Source of the DNA: Streptomyces sp. MRC013
Lineage (GTDB): Bacteria > Actinomycetota > Actinomycetes > Streptomycetales > Streptomycetaceae
Direction of reading: 5' to 3'
Length of the DNA stretch: 64,000 nucleotides
Assembly (NCBI RefSeq): GCF_023614235.1
Contig: NZ_CP094264.1
Coordinates: 3,658,001 to 3,722,000, forward strand
Shown here: positions 7,420-15,881 of the stretch, piece after piece
Layout of the letters: each line of letters starts with the position of its first letter
Position numbering within the stretch: the first letter of the stretch is position 1
Made by a program: the position numbers and the translations under genes
The notes under the pieces: generated by a model
Seen by the model: the letters and a program-made list of their open reading frames with translations, nothing else
What the model was told of the DNA's origin: nothing
The model's database searches: none

Positions 7420-10134
7420 ATGCGGATCCGACTCTCCCGGCGGTGGGCGGCGCTCGCCGCGGCCGGCGCGCTGCTCGCCGGCGCGGGCACCTTCACCGCC
7501 GTCGCCTCCGGCGGCGAGGCCCCCGTGCACCGCGAGGACACGGTGCTCGCCGTGGAGGGCGTGAAGATCGACACGTCGTTCTTCACGTCCGGCTCCGGGC
7601 GCCGCCCCGCCGTGCTGCTCGGGCACGGCTTCGGCGGCGGCAAGGACGACGTGCGCGCCCGGGCCGAGCGGCTCGCCCGCGACGGATACGCCGTACTGAC
7701 CTGGAGCGCCCGCGGTTTCGGCCGCTCCGGGGGGCGGATCGGCCTCAACGACCCGCGCTACGAGGTCCGGGACGTGCAACGGCTGGTCGACTGGCTGGCG
7801 AAGCGCCCCGAGGTGCGGCTCGACGGGGCCGGCGACCCGCGCGTCGGGGTGACCGGCGCGTCGTACGGCGGGGCGGTGTCGCTGCTGGCCGCCGGGCACG
7901 ACCCGCGCATCGACGCCATCGCCCCGCAGGCCACGTACTGGAACCTCGCCGACGCGTTCTTCCCCGACGGCGTGTTCAAGAAGCTGTGGGCCGGGATCTT
8001 CTTCACCACCGGGTCCGGCGGTCCCGCGACCCCCGACGGCCCCGCGGACCCCGGAGTCCCCACCGACCCCGGCGGACCCGCGGCCCCCGGCGGTCCGGAA
8101 GCGGTGCGGCGGGCCACCGCCTGCGGCCGCTTCCAGCCCGAGCTGTGCGCCATGTACGAGCGCGTCGCCGTCACCGGCGAGCCCGACCCCGCCGCCCGCG
8201 CGCTGCTGGAGGCGCGCAGCCCCTCCGCCGTGGGCCACCGCATCAAGGTGCCCACCCTCGTCGTGCAGGGCCGGTCGGACTCGCTGTTCCCGCTCTCCCA
8301 CGCCGACGCGATGGCCTCCGCCATCGCCCGCAACGGCGCCCCCGTCGCCGTCGACTGGACCACCGGCGGCCACGACGGCGGCGCCCCCGAGACCGACCGC
8401 GTCCAGGCCCGGGTCACCGCCTGGTTCGACCGGTACCTCAAGGGCGACGAGGGCGCCGCCACCGGCCCCGCCTTCCGCACCACCCGCACCGGCGGCGTCG
8501 ACTCCACCGACGGCCGGGCCACCCTGCGCGGCGCCACCGCCGACCGCTACCCGGGCCTGCGCGCGGGCGCCCGCGCCGTCCCGCTCGCCGGGCCCCCGCA
8601 GACCTTCCGCAACCCCGCCGGGGCCACCCCGCCCGGCATCTCGACCGTGCCCGGCGGCGGGCTGTCTGAGCTGTCCGCCCTCGGCGTCGGCGTCTCCCTC
8701 GACTTCCCCGGCCAGCACGCCCGCTTCGAGTCCCGCCCGCTCGACGAGCCGCTGCGGATCACCGGCACCCCCACCGTCCGCGTCACCGTCGCCTCCGACA
8801 GCGGCCGGGCCGTGCTGTTCGGCAAGGTCTACGACGTCGGGCCGGACGGGCGCCGGCAGGTCCTCCCGGCCCAACTCGTCGCCCCGGTGCGGATCGACGG
8901 CGCCGAGGGCGGCCGGACCGTCGACCTGACGCTCCCCGCGATCGACCACCGGGTGGAGGCCGGGCACCGGCTGCGCCTCGTCCTCGCCGCCACCGACCTC
9001 GGCTACGCCTCCCCGACCGCCCCCGCCGCATATACCGTCGCCCTCGCCGGCGGCGGGCTGTCCGTGCCGACCGCGCCCGCCGTGCGTACTCGGGCCGCCG
9101 CACCGCCCTGGTGGGTGTGGGGCCTGCCCGCCGGGGGCGCCCTCGTCGCGGCGGCGCTGCTGCTGACGGCCCGCCGCCGCACCGCCGCGCCCGCCCCGGA
9201 CCCGGAGCTGGCCGGCGTACCGCTCGTCATCGACGGCCTGACGAAGCGCTACGCCGGGTCCTCCGAGGCGTACGCCGTGCGCGACCTGTCGTTCCGCGTC
9301 GAGAAGGGGCAGGTCCTCGGCCTGCTCGGGCCCAACGGCGCAGGCAAGACCACCACGCTGCGCATGCTGATGGGCCTCATCGCGCCCGACGCCGGCGAGA
9401 TCCGGGTCTTCGGGCACGCGGTGCGGCCCGGGGCGCCCGTCCTGTCCCGCGTCGGCGCGTTCGTGGAGGGCGCCGGCTTCCTCCCGCACCTGTCGGGGCG
9501 GGAGAACCTGGAGCTGTACTGGCGGGCCACCGGCCGCCCCGCCGGGGACGCCCACCTCGACGAGGCGCTGGAGATCGCCGGGCTCGGCACGGCGCTGGCC
9601 CGCGCCGTCCGCACGTACTCGCAGGGCATGCGGCAGCGGCTCGCCATCGCCCAGGCCATGCTGGGCCTGCCGGACCTGCTCATCCTCGACGAGCCGACCA
9701 ACGGCCTCGACCCGCCGCAGATCCGCGAGATGCGGGACGTGATGATCCGCTACGCGGCCGGCGGCCGGACCGTCATCGTCTCCAGCCACCTCCTCGCGGA
9801 GGTCGAGCAGTCCTGCACCCACCTGGTGGTCATGGACCGGGGCCGGCTCGTGCAGGCCGGGCCCGTCGCCGAGATCACCGGCAACGGCGACACGCTGCTC
9901 GTCACCACCGGGGGCGACCTGCCGCAGCCGCTCGTCGAGAAGGCCGCCGCGCTCCCGGGCGTCGCCTCCGCGACCCGTGTGGACGGGGGCCTGCTGGTGC
10001 GGCTCGACGGCACCGCCACGGCCGCCGCGCTCGTCGCCGGGCTGGTCCGGCTCGACGTGCCCGTGACCGGGGTGGGCCCGCACCGCCGCCTGGAGGACGC
10101 GTTCCTCACCCTGATCGGAGGAGGTGCCGCATGA
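7420..10134 (+). CDS. Fusion: exported alpha/beta hydrolase (CocE/X-Pro dipeptidase-like) plus ABC transporter ATPase
   Basis: A 904-residue fusion. Residues 1-30 are an N-terminal signal/anchor (RRWAALAAAGALLAGAG). Residues about 45-330 form an alpha/beta hydrolase with oxyanion GHGFGG, nucleophile GASYGG (Ser148) and a C-terminal His in GGHDG. Residues about 390-550 match the jelly-roll C-terminal domain of CocE/X-Pro peptidases. A membrane helix (WWVWGLPAGGALVAAALLL) starts near 564. Residues about 600-904 are a complete ABC ATPase: Walker A GPNGAGKT near 637, signature YSQGMRQR, Walker B LLILDEPTNGLDP. The topology implied is hydrolase outside, ATPase inside. The stop overlaps the permease start (ATGA), so the two are translationally coupled. 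A hydrolase covalently tied to an exporter ATPase is unusual; the substrate is unknown. Confidence 0.88.
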   Translation: MRIRLSRRWAALAAAGALLAGAGTFTAVASGGEAPVHREDTVLAVEGVKIDTSFFTSGSGRRPAVLLGHGFGGGKDDVRARAERLARDGYAVLTWSARGFGRSGGRIGLNDPRYEVRDVQRLVDWLAKRPEVRLDGAGDPRVGVTGASYGGAVSLLAAGHDPRIDAIAPQATYWNLADAFFPDGVFKKLWAGIFFTTGSGGPATPDGPADPGVPTDPGGPAAPGGPEAVRRATACGRFQPELCAMYERVAVTGEPDPAARALLEARSPSAVGHRIKVPTLVVQGRSDSLFPLSHADAMASAIARNGAPVAVDWTTGGHDGGAPETDRVQARVTAWFDRYLKGDEGAATGPAFRTTRTGGVDSTDGRATLRGATADRYPGLRAGARAVPLAGPPQTFRNPAGATPPGISTVPGGGLSELSALGVGVSLDFPGQHARFESRPLDEPLRITGTPTVRVTVASDSGRAVLFGKVYDVGPDGRRQVLPAQLVAPVRIDGAEGGRTVDLTLPAIDHRVEAGHRLRLVLAATDLGYASPTAPAAYTVALAGGGLSVPTAPAVRTRAAAPPWWVWGLPAGGALVAAALLLTARRRTAAPAPDPELAGVPLVIDGLTKRYAGSSEAYAVRDLSFRVEKGQVLGLLGPNGAGKTTTLRMLMGLIAPDAGEIRVFGHAVRPGAPVLSRVGAFVEGAGFLPHLSGRENLELYWRATGRPAGDAHLDEALEIAGLGTALARAVRTYSQGMRQRLAIAQAMLGLPDLLILDEPTNGLDPPQIREMRDVMIRYAAGGRTVIVSSHLLAEVEQSCTHLVVMDRGRLVQAGPVAEITGNGDTLLVTTGGDLPQPLVEKAAALPGVASATRVDGGLLVRLDGTATAAALVAGLVRLDVPVTGVGPHRRLEDAFLTLIGGGAA

Positions 10135-10988
10135 CCGCGCCGCCCGACTCGGCGCCCGGCTACCGCGCCGGGCACACCCTGCCCCTGCGCGTCGAGGCGG
10201 TGCGGCAGCTCAAACGGCGCCGCACCGCCGTGATGGGCGCGGTCCTCGCCGCCCTGCCGTTCGTCCTGATCGCCGCCTTCGCCATCGGCGGCGACCGGGA
10301 CGACGGGCCGGACGACCGGATCACGCTCATGGACACGGCGACCGCGTCGGCCGGGAACTTCGCCGCGACCTGCCTGTTCGTCTCGGCCGGCTTCCTGCTG
10401 GTGATCCCCGTGGCGCTGTTCTGCGGGGACACCGTCGCCTCCGAGGCCGGCTGGTCGTCGCTGCGCTACCTGCTCGCCGCACCCGTGCCCCGCGCCCGGC
10501 TGCTGTGGTCGAAGCTCGTCGTGGCGCTGGGCTTCAGCGCCGCCGCGATGCTGCTGCTGCCGCTCGTCGCGCTCGCCGCCGGGACCGTCGCCTACGGGTG
10601 GGGGCCGCTGCGGCTGCCGACCGGCGGCGCACTGCCCGCGGCGGACAGCCTGGGACGGCTGGGGATCGCCGTCGCGTTCGTCTTCGTGTCGCAACTCGTC
10701 ACGGCCGGACTGGCGTTCTGGCTGTCCACGCGGACGGACGCGCCGCTGGGGGCGGTGGGCGGAGCGGTCGGTCTGACCGTCGTCGGAAACGTCCTGGACG
10801 CGGTGACGGCGCTCGGCGACTGGCGCGAGTTCCTGCCCGCGCACTGGCAGTACGCCTGGGTGGACGCGCTCCAGCCGCGGCCGGAGTGGGGCGGCATGGC
10901 CAAGGGCACCGCCGTGTCCGTGGCGTACGCACTGGTGCTGTTCGCGCTCGCCTTCCGCGGCTTCGCCCGCAAGGACGTCGTGTCGTAG
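10131..10988 (+). CDS. ABC-2 type transporter permease
   Basis: A 285-residue membrane protein with about six hydrophobic helices (for example AVLAALPFVLIAAFAIGG, FAATCLFVSAGFLLVIPVALF and AVSVAYALVLFALAF). It belongs to the ABC-2 permease group, which pairs with stand-alone ATPases for export of drugs, lipids or peptides. Its ATG overlaps the stop of the upstream fusion by four bases (ATGA) and has GGAGGAGG 5 bases upstream, so the fusion ATPase is its partner. The GC-rich repeats at 10989-11156 separate it from the convergent LuxR-type gene. Confidence 0.9.
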   Translation: MTAPPDSAPGYRAGHTLPLRVEAVRQLKRRRTAVMGAVLAALPFVLIAAFAIGGDRDDGPDDRITLMDTATASAGNFAATCLFVSAGFLLVIPVALFCGDTVASEAGWSSLRYLLAAPVPRARLLWSKLVVALGFSAAAMLLLPLVALAAGTVAYGWGPLRLPTGGALPAADSLGRLGIAVAFVFVSQLVTAGLAFWLSTRTDAPLGAVGGAVGLTVVGNVLDAVTALGDWREFLPAHWQYAWVDALQPRPEWGGMAKGTAVSVAYALVLFALAFRGFARKDVVS

Positions 10989-11156
10989 CCCTTCCCGCGG
11001 AGTCGGCGCCGGGGCCGGACCGGGGGCCGGGCGCGGAGAACGGGCCGGGTCCGGCGCCGGGTCCGTGTCCCGGCCCGGTGTCGGAGCAGGGTCCGGAGCG
11101 GGGACGGGGACCGGGGCCGGGGCGGGGCAGGGTCCGGCGTCCGGCGGGCCGCGGGG

Positions 11157-11930
11157 TCACAGCCAGCCGCGCCGCGCCGCCTCCACCCCGGCGCGGAACC
11201 GGCTCGTCGTCCCCAGCACGGCCAGCAGCTCGCCCACGCGTCTGCTGTACGTGCGCGTCGACACGCCCAGCCGAGCCGCGGCCGCCTCGTCGGTCAGCCC
11301 GGCCGTCAGCGCGTCCAGCACCGGACACAGCCGCGGCGGCAGTCCGGTGCCCCGGCGCCGGGCCCGGTCGGCGTCCTCCCCCGCCTCCCACCACGCGCGG
11401 TGCGTCCGCACCAGCGCCCGGACGACCACCGGGTCCCGGACCAGCAGCAGCCCGTTGTGGAACAGTTCCAGGTCGAGCGGGACCGCCGCGACCACCCGGT
11501 CCGCCACGATCATCTCGAACGGGATCGCGTCCGCCAGCCGCGCCCGTACGACCGGCCGCGCAGGACCGGCCGGGTGGGCCGCCGTCAGCCGGCCCAGCGC
11601 GTGGCGCGGCACCACCCGCCGGACCGTCCGCACCCGCTCGGCGGCCGTCCGCACACACGCTTCCACCAACTCCGCGAACGGCGCCGGAACCGGCCGCCGC
11701 ACCCCGATCGCCGGGTCGTCGAAGACCAGCAGCTCGCGGCGGGCCGATCCGCTCAGCGCGGCGAGCGCGGCGCGGACGTGGCGTCCGCCCGCCACCGGCC
11801 GGCCGGGCGGGTGCGGAGCCGGCGGGGGAGCCGCCGCCCCGGTCGGCGCGCCCCCGAAACCCCCTCCCGCGCGGCCACCAGACCCAGTACGGGGCCCTGG
11901 GCGTTCACCACGGCCGACCACCCCCGTCAT
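11157..11930 (-). CDS. LuxR-type helix-turn-helix regulator, uncertain N-terminus
   Basis: About 257 residues. The C-terminus is a GerE/LuxR-type DNA-binding domain (LTDEAAAARLGVSTRTYSRRV). The middle resembles the sugar-phosphate/PLD-like sensor domain of actinobacterial LuxR/TrmB-like regulators (ARRELLVFDDP, then PFEMIVADRVVAAVPL). The first 45 residues in this frame are Gly/Pro-rich. In another frame the segment GPVLGLVAARE, which looks like the usual N-terminus of such regulators, can be read from a GTG near 11908 or 11911. A frameshift near 11855-11880 in G runs is therefore possible. Direct targets are unknown; the adjacent ABC genes are convergent with it. Confidence 0.72.
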   Translation of the reverse strand: MTGVVGRGERPGPRTGSGGRAGGGFGGAPTGAAAPPPAPHPPGRPVAGGRHVRAALAALSGSARRELLVFDDPAIGVRRPVPAPFAELVEACVRTAAERVRTVRRVVPRHALGRLTAAHPAGPARPVVRARLADAIPFEMIVADRVVAAVPLDLELFHNGLLLVRDPVVVRALVRTHRAWWEAGEDADRARRRGTGLPPRLCPVLDALTAGLTDEAAAARLGVSTRTYSRRVGELLAVLGTTSRFRAGVEAARRGWL

Positions 11931-12230
11931 CCCCACAGTACGCACACCCGCCACTCCATGTACTCATGTGACTTCGCACCGTGACAAGGGGGGTCTTTCC
12001 CGATGGCGTGTCCAAGCCAAGCGCTCCGGACCGCGGAAGGGGCGCCCCTTCCGCGCGGTCCGCCCCGGCGCACCACCGGGAGCGCGCCGCGCCCGCCGTC
12101 CGGGTGACGGCTGCACCGGTTCGCAGTACCGCGGATGGCGCCGGACGGGGCGGTGTGTCCGGATGGAGCGGAGGCCGGCGCGCCGCGCCGGCCGGCAACC
12201 GACCCCGCACGAACGGACGACGACACCACC

Positions 12231-12919
12231 ATGCGTACGTACCGCTGGGCCGCGACGGCCCTCACCTGCCTCACCCTCTCCGGCATAGCCGCCGCCCCGG
12301 CGCTCGCCGCCGGCGACCCCCCACCGACCACGCGTTCCTCCGCGCCGCCCACCAGGGCAACCTGACCGAGATCGCCGCCGGCCGCGACGCCGGCAAGAAC
12401 GCCACCACCGCCTGCGTGAAGAAGGTCGGCGCCGTCCTGGTGCGCGACCACACCAAGCTCGACGCGGCGACCCGCGCCCTCGCCGACAAGCTGGGCGTCG
12501 ACCTGCCCACGGCCCCGTCGCCCGAGCAGCAGCGGATCCTCGCCTCCGTGATGGCCAAGGCCGGCACCGGCGCCTACGACGTGGCCTGGCTGAAGGCCCA
12601 GGACGCCGCGCACACCAAGACCCTCGACATGATCGACCACCAGATCGCCGAGGGCAGGGAGGCGTCGGTCACGGCCGCCGCGAAGGCCGCCCGCCCGGTC
12701 GTCGCCCACCACCTGTCCATGGTCCGCGGCGGCACCTGCCACGAGGACACCGCGCACGTCCCGAACAGCATCCACGCCGGCAACGGCGGCCAGGTCGCCC
12801 TCGCCGACGAGGGCGTGCCCGCGTTCGTCGCGGTACCGGCCATGGCCGTCGGCGGGATGCTCGTCGCGGGCGCGGCCTTCTGGGCGGCCGGGCGCATCCG
12901 CCGCAACGACATCCGCTGA
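12231..12919 (+). pseudogene. DUF4142 exported protein, frameshifted at a C run
   Basis: An exported DUF4142 (ferritin-like helical) protein. The ATG at 12231 starts a clean Sec signal peptide (MRTYRWAATALTCLTLSG, cleavage after APALA). The mature part continues one frame over: DHAFLRAAHQGNLTEIAAG, then the paired helices typical of DUF4142, and a C-terminal membrane helix (VAVPAMAVGGMLVAGAAFWA) with an Arg-rich tail. One missing C in the run 12317-12322 would restore 229 residues. The class F sortase follows after 6 bases. The C-terminus resembles a wall-sorting tail, but I see no LPXTG-like motif. Confidence 0.8.
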
Positions 12920-12925
12920 CGCGCC

Positions 12926-13555
12926 GTGGGCGGCCGCCTCCGGCTGACCGCCGAACCCGGCCCCGGCCGCCTCCCGGTCTGGGCCGGGGTCGCGGGCGCC
13001 GCCTCGGCGGCCCTGGCGCTCCTCCTCCCGGCGGCCGGGCCGTCCGTCCCGCCGGACACGGGCAGGGTTCCCCCCGGCACCGGCACGGCGGCCCCGGCCG
13101 CCGAGGCCGCCCACTCCCCGCCGGTCGCCCTCACCGTGCCGGGCCACGTCGCCCGCATGCCCGTCGACCCGGTCGGCGGCACCGACGACGGCGCGCTGGA
13201 CCTGCCCGCTTCCCCGTCGCGGCTCGGCTGGTGGGCGCTGGGCGCACGGCCGGGCGCGGCGGCGGGCACCCTGCTGCTCGCCGGCCACCTCGACTCGGCG
13301 GAGGAGGGGCCGGGCCCCTTCGAGGCACTGCACTCGCTGCCGATCGGCACCCTGGCGCACGTGGCGGCGGCCGACGGCGGCCGCCACACGTACCGGATCG
13401 TGGCGCGCCGCACCTACCGGGCGGGCGCGCTCCCCGACGACCTGTTCTCGGCGGAGGGCCGCCCCCGGCTGGCGCTGGTCACCTGCGCGGGCGCGTTCGA
13501 CCCGGAGGAGCGGGCGTACGCCGAGAACCTCGTCCTGTACGGCGTGCCCGTCTGA
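12926..13555 (+). CDS. Class F sortase
   Basis: A 209-residue membrane-anchored transpeptidase. An N-terminal hydrophobic segment (VWAGVAGAASAALALLL, about 18-34) is followed by a Pro-rich linker and the sortase fold. The catalytic residues are visible: His121 in LLLAGHLDS, Cys187 in LALVTCAG and a likely Arg196 before AYAENLVLYG. The GTG at 12926 lies six bases after the DUF4142 stop, so the two genes form one operon; this arrangement recurs in Streptomyces. Class F sortase substrates are poorly known. The only clear LAXTG protein in the window (26082) is far away and is the class E type. Confidence 0.88.
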   Translation: MGGRLRLTAEPGPGRLPVWAGVAGAASAALALLLPAAGPSVPPDTGRVPPGTGTAAPAAEAAHSPPVALTVPGHVARMPVDPVGGTDDGALDLPASPSRLGWWALGARPGAAAGTLLLAGHLDSAEEGPGPFEALHSLPIGTLAHVAAADGGRHTYRIVARRTYRAGALPDDLFSAEGRPRLALVTCAGAFDPEERAYAENLVLYGVPV

Positions 13556-13579
13556 GGACGGAGGGAACCCCGGGGCGTC

Positions 13580-13625
13580 CCCCGGCGCGGCGGGCACCGG
13601 AAGCACGGGACCCGCCGCGCCGGGG
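13580..13625. terminator. Strong GC hairpin after the sortase gene
   Basis: The arms 13580-13594 and 13611-13625 are complementary over 15 bases with a 16-base loop. No U tract follows. It lies between the convergent sortase and YnfA-type genes and probably ends transcription from at least one side. Confidence 0.6.
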
Positions 13626-13727
13626 TCGGCGAGCCCTCTCGATCCGGCCACCGGTCGGGCGACGGTGCCGCGGGGCGTCGCAGGCCGGTTGCCCGGAACC
13701 GTCCCACGCACCGCCAAGGTGGAGAGC

Positions 13728-14063
13728 TCAGCGGCCGCGCGGCGCGTACATGATCACGGCCATCCCGGCGAGGCACACCAGGGCGCCGATGACGTCGTGG
13801 CGGTCGGGGCGGTAGCCGTCGACGGCCATGCCCCAGGCGATCGACCCCGCGATGAAGACACCGCCGTACGCGGCGAGGACGCGGCCGAAGTGGGCCTCCT
13901 GCTGCCAGGTCGCCACCACCCCGTACAGGCCGAGGGCGACGACGCCGGCGCCGACCCAGGCCCACCCCCGGTGCTGGCGGAGGCCCTGCCAGACGAGCCA
14001 GGCACCGCCGATCTCGAAGAGGGCCGCGACGAGGAACAGGACGGCGGAACGGGCGACGGTCAT
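13728..14063 (-). CDS. YnfA/UPF0060 family small membrane protein
   Basis: A 111-residue, four-helix membrane protein. The family features are clear: [20 protein letters not shown] at the start, [20 protein letters not shown], and a final helix [15 protein letters not shown] after DRHD. UPF0060 belongs near the small multidrug resistance transporters, but a transport substrate has not been shown. The ATG at 14063 fits the family start; the frame upstream of it is a Gly/Arg-rich extension. No operon partner. Confidence 0.92.
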   Translation of the reverse strand: MTVARSAVLFLVAALFEIGGAWLVWQGLRQHRGWAWVGAGVVALGLYGVVATWQQEAHFGRVLAAYGGVFIAGSIAWGMAVDGYRPDRHDVIGALVCLAGMAVIMYAPRGR

Positions 14064-14147
14064 ACCGGCCGACCCTACCCGCGGCGCGGGGCGGCACCAC
14101 CGGCCCGGCCGGGTGCCGGCGGCGGGAGGCCGGAACGGGCACCCGCC

Positions 14148-14213
14148 GCTGTCCCACTGCCGTCCCGCCGCTGTCCCACTGCCGTCCCGCCGCCGTCCCA
14201 TTACCGTCCCGCC
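14148..14213. repeat. Three 22-base tandem repeats
   Basis: The unit gctgtcccactgccgtcccgcc occurs at 14148-14169 and 14170-14191 exactly and at 14192-14213 with three changes. Each unit is itself two related 11-mers. It lies about 85 bases upstream of the YnfA-type gene. I do not assign a function. Confidence 0.85.
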
Positions 14214-15029
14214 GCCGGACGGTCCGGCGGAGGCACGCGCAGGACCACGGCGGGGCTTCTCCACCACCCCGGCCGCGCTGTCCGCCCGGCGCTCCGGTCC
14301 GAAGACACCGTCCGGCCCGGGCGGGGACTCGACGTCGACGCCGTATCCGCGGCGCGCCAGCGCCTCCAGCCCGTGGCCGTAGCCCTGCCCTGCGGCACGG
14401 AAGCGCCACGTCGGGCCTCGCCCGGAACCCGGCGGGCAGCAGGGTGCGTTCGCCGTCGGTGGCTTCTCCGGCGCCGGTTTCCCGTGTGGCGTCCCCGGGC
14501 GCACGCCCTTCGGCACCGTGAGGAAGTCGCGCTCATCGACGATCCGGGCGCCTCCGGCACCGCGCGACGGGCCTTGGCCGGACCCGAAACGGCGTCATCG
14601 GTGACGAGAGCGCCGGTGTGCCGGCTGACCGGGGCCATGACGTTCGGGCGGGACGGCGATCTCCGTACCCCGGACGAGCGGACCTCCCGGCTCCAGCAGG
14701 CCGGGGTCGCGATGGGCGCACGGGCATCTGGCGGTCCTGCTGCGACCAGCCGGGGACACCTCCTGGCTGTGAACGGACTTCACCGCCCCTGACGTGCGGT
14801 GGCGCACGTCCGTCTCGCCTCGACGGGGAGAGACGCCCGGGGCGGGGATCCCGGGTGCCTCTCCCCGAGTTCTCCTCACACGGCCCCGGAGGTCGCTGCT
14901 CCCCGCAGGGAGAATCTGGCCACAGGCCCTCTCGGCACCCACCCACCGGCCGGTCCCCGGCCAGGAACGGTCCACGCGGCGGCGATCCTTTGTGTGGCGG
15001 TGGCCGCGGGATCCGCCCGGGTGCTTGTG
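14214..15029. other. Gene-free stretch, left border of the defence island
   Basis: Over 800 bases with many short overlapping open frames on both strands but no recognisable protein, ribosome site or RNA. Composition changes from very high GC to the lower GC of the island close to 15000-15030. No integrase, no copy of the tRNA-Arg 3' end and no clear direct repeat was found at this border. A minus-strand frame at 14595-14975 is open but has no identity. Confidence 0.4.
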
Positions 15030-15881
15030 TCAGAAATTCCTGTATCCACCTTCGACGAACCAGGAACTACGGGCGAGGGCTTGGTACATGACTGCTCGCC
15101 AATGGTTGAGGCCGCCGGTTTCCCTGCTGCTGGCGATGCTTTCGGACATTCGCTCCAAGTAGGAGGGAAGGGCTTGTTCTGGCAACATGGAGAGGAAGGT
15201 GCGGAGCCCGCTGATCTCCTGGCCTGCATGGGACGTATACAACTCGGCCAGTCCGAACGTGCGAAAATGCAGGCGCACCCGGTTCGACAGGGCGGTGTCC
15301 CACCCTTTCGGAGGCTCTACGAAATAGACTACCGAGGGGGGTGCGATTTCAGATTCGATGACGCGGGCGTGGAGCCACTGTTCACGTGTAACGTCATCGA
15401 AGTAGGGGTGAAGCGTCTGGTCGCTGGAAGTTCTGGGAAAAATCGAGCGCTTGATCCAGTTGCAACTGCTGCATGCGGGCACCAGATTAGAAGGTGTCAC
15501 GGCGAGTAATGGGAAGTGCGCCTTGGGCATCTGATGGTCCAGCGTCTCGACGGTACGCTGTCCGCAGAGAGGGCATATGCCATGCTTGGGTGCCTTCCTG
15601 AGCCTGTTGTAGACGTCGTTCCCGGGAGTTCCGGATGGCACCATCCTGTTCTTGTAGGTTTTGAGGAGTTCTGCCCGGTCGTCCTCATCCTCTGGCATAC
15701 CTTTGAGAGCTGCCAACGTGTGAAGAGCGGTTGCGGCTGCGGCAGCCTCGTACTGCCTGCTGGCATCGACGACGTCATCTGCGAGTGCTTTGAGGCGGTG
15801 CTGCGTGACTTCGCGTGCGGAACCGACGCATCTGAGATAGAAATCCCGTACGGGTATGTCGGGCCGCGGCAGAGGTCTCAC
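15030..15881 (-). CDS. HNH endonuclease, Septu PtuB-like
   Basis: A 283-residue protein. Its centre is an HNH nuclease with a zinc site: CPLCGQR (about residue 101), then LDHQMPKAHFPLLAV supplying the catalytic His, and CSSCN (about 136). The flanks are helical. Start: GTG at 15881, which overlaps the ATPase stop as GTGA; GGAGG lies 10-14 bases upstream inside the ATPase gene. An HNH protein coupled to an ABC-type ATPase is the layout of Septu PtuA/PtuB, in which the ATPase restrains and directs the nuclease in anti-phage defence. One TTA codon (minus strand, 15507-15509) suggests bldA dependence. GC is lower than the chromosome. Assignment as PtuB-like is by architecture, not by a search. 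Confidence 0.8.
   Translation of the reverse strand: MRPLPRPDIPVRDFYLRCVGSAREVTQHRLKALADDVVDASRQYEAAAAATALHTLAALKGMPEDEDDRAELLKTYKNRMVPSGTPGNDVYNRLRKAPKHGICPLCGQRTVETLDHQMPKAHFPLLAVTPSNLVPACSSCNWIKRSIFPRTSSDQTLHPYFDDVTREQWLHARVIESEIAPPSVVYFVEPPKGWDTALSNRVRLHFRTFGLAELYTSHAGQEISGLRTFLSMLPEQALPSYLERMSESIASSRETGGLNHWRAVMYQALARSSWFVEGGYRNF

Noticed and set aside
6973..10083. A 1036-residue open frame on the minus strand opposite the hydrolase-ABC fusion.
   Set aside because: Low-complexity Gly/Arg/Ala composition with no motifs; a shadow of the GC3-rich plus-strand gene.
14595..14975. A possible 126-residue minus-strand protein.
   Set aside because: No ribosome site, no codon-position bias and no recognisable family.
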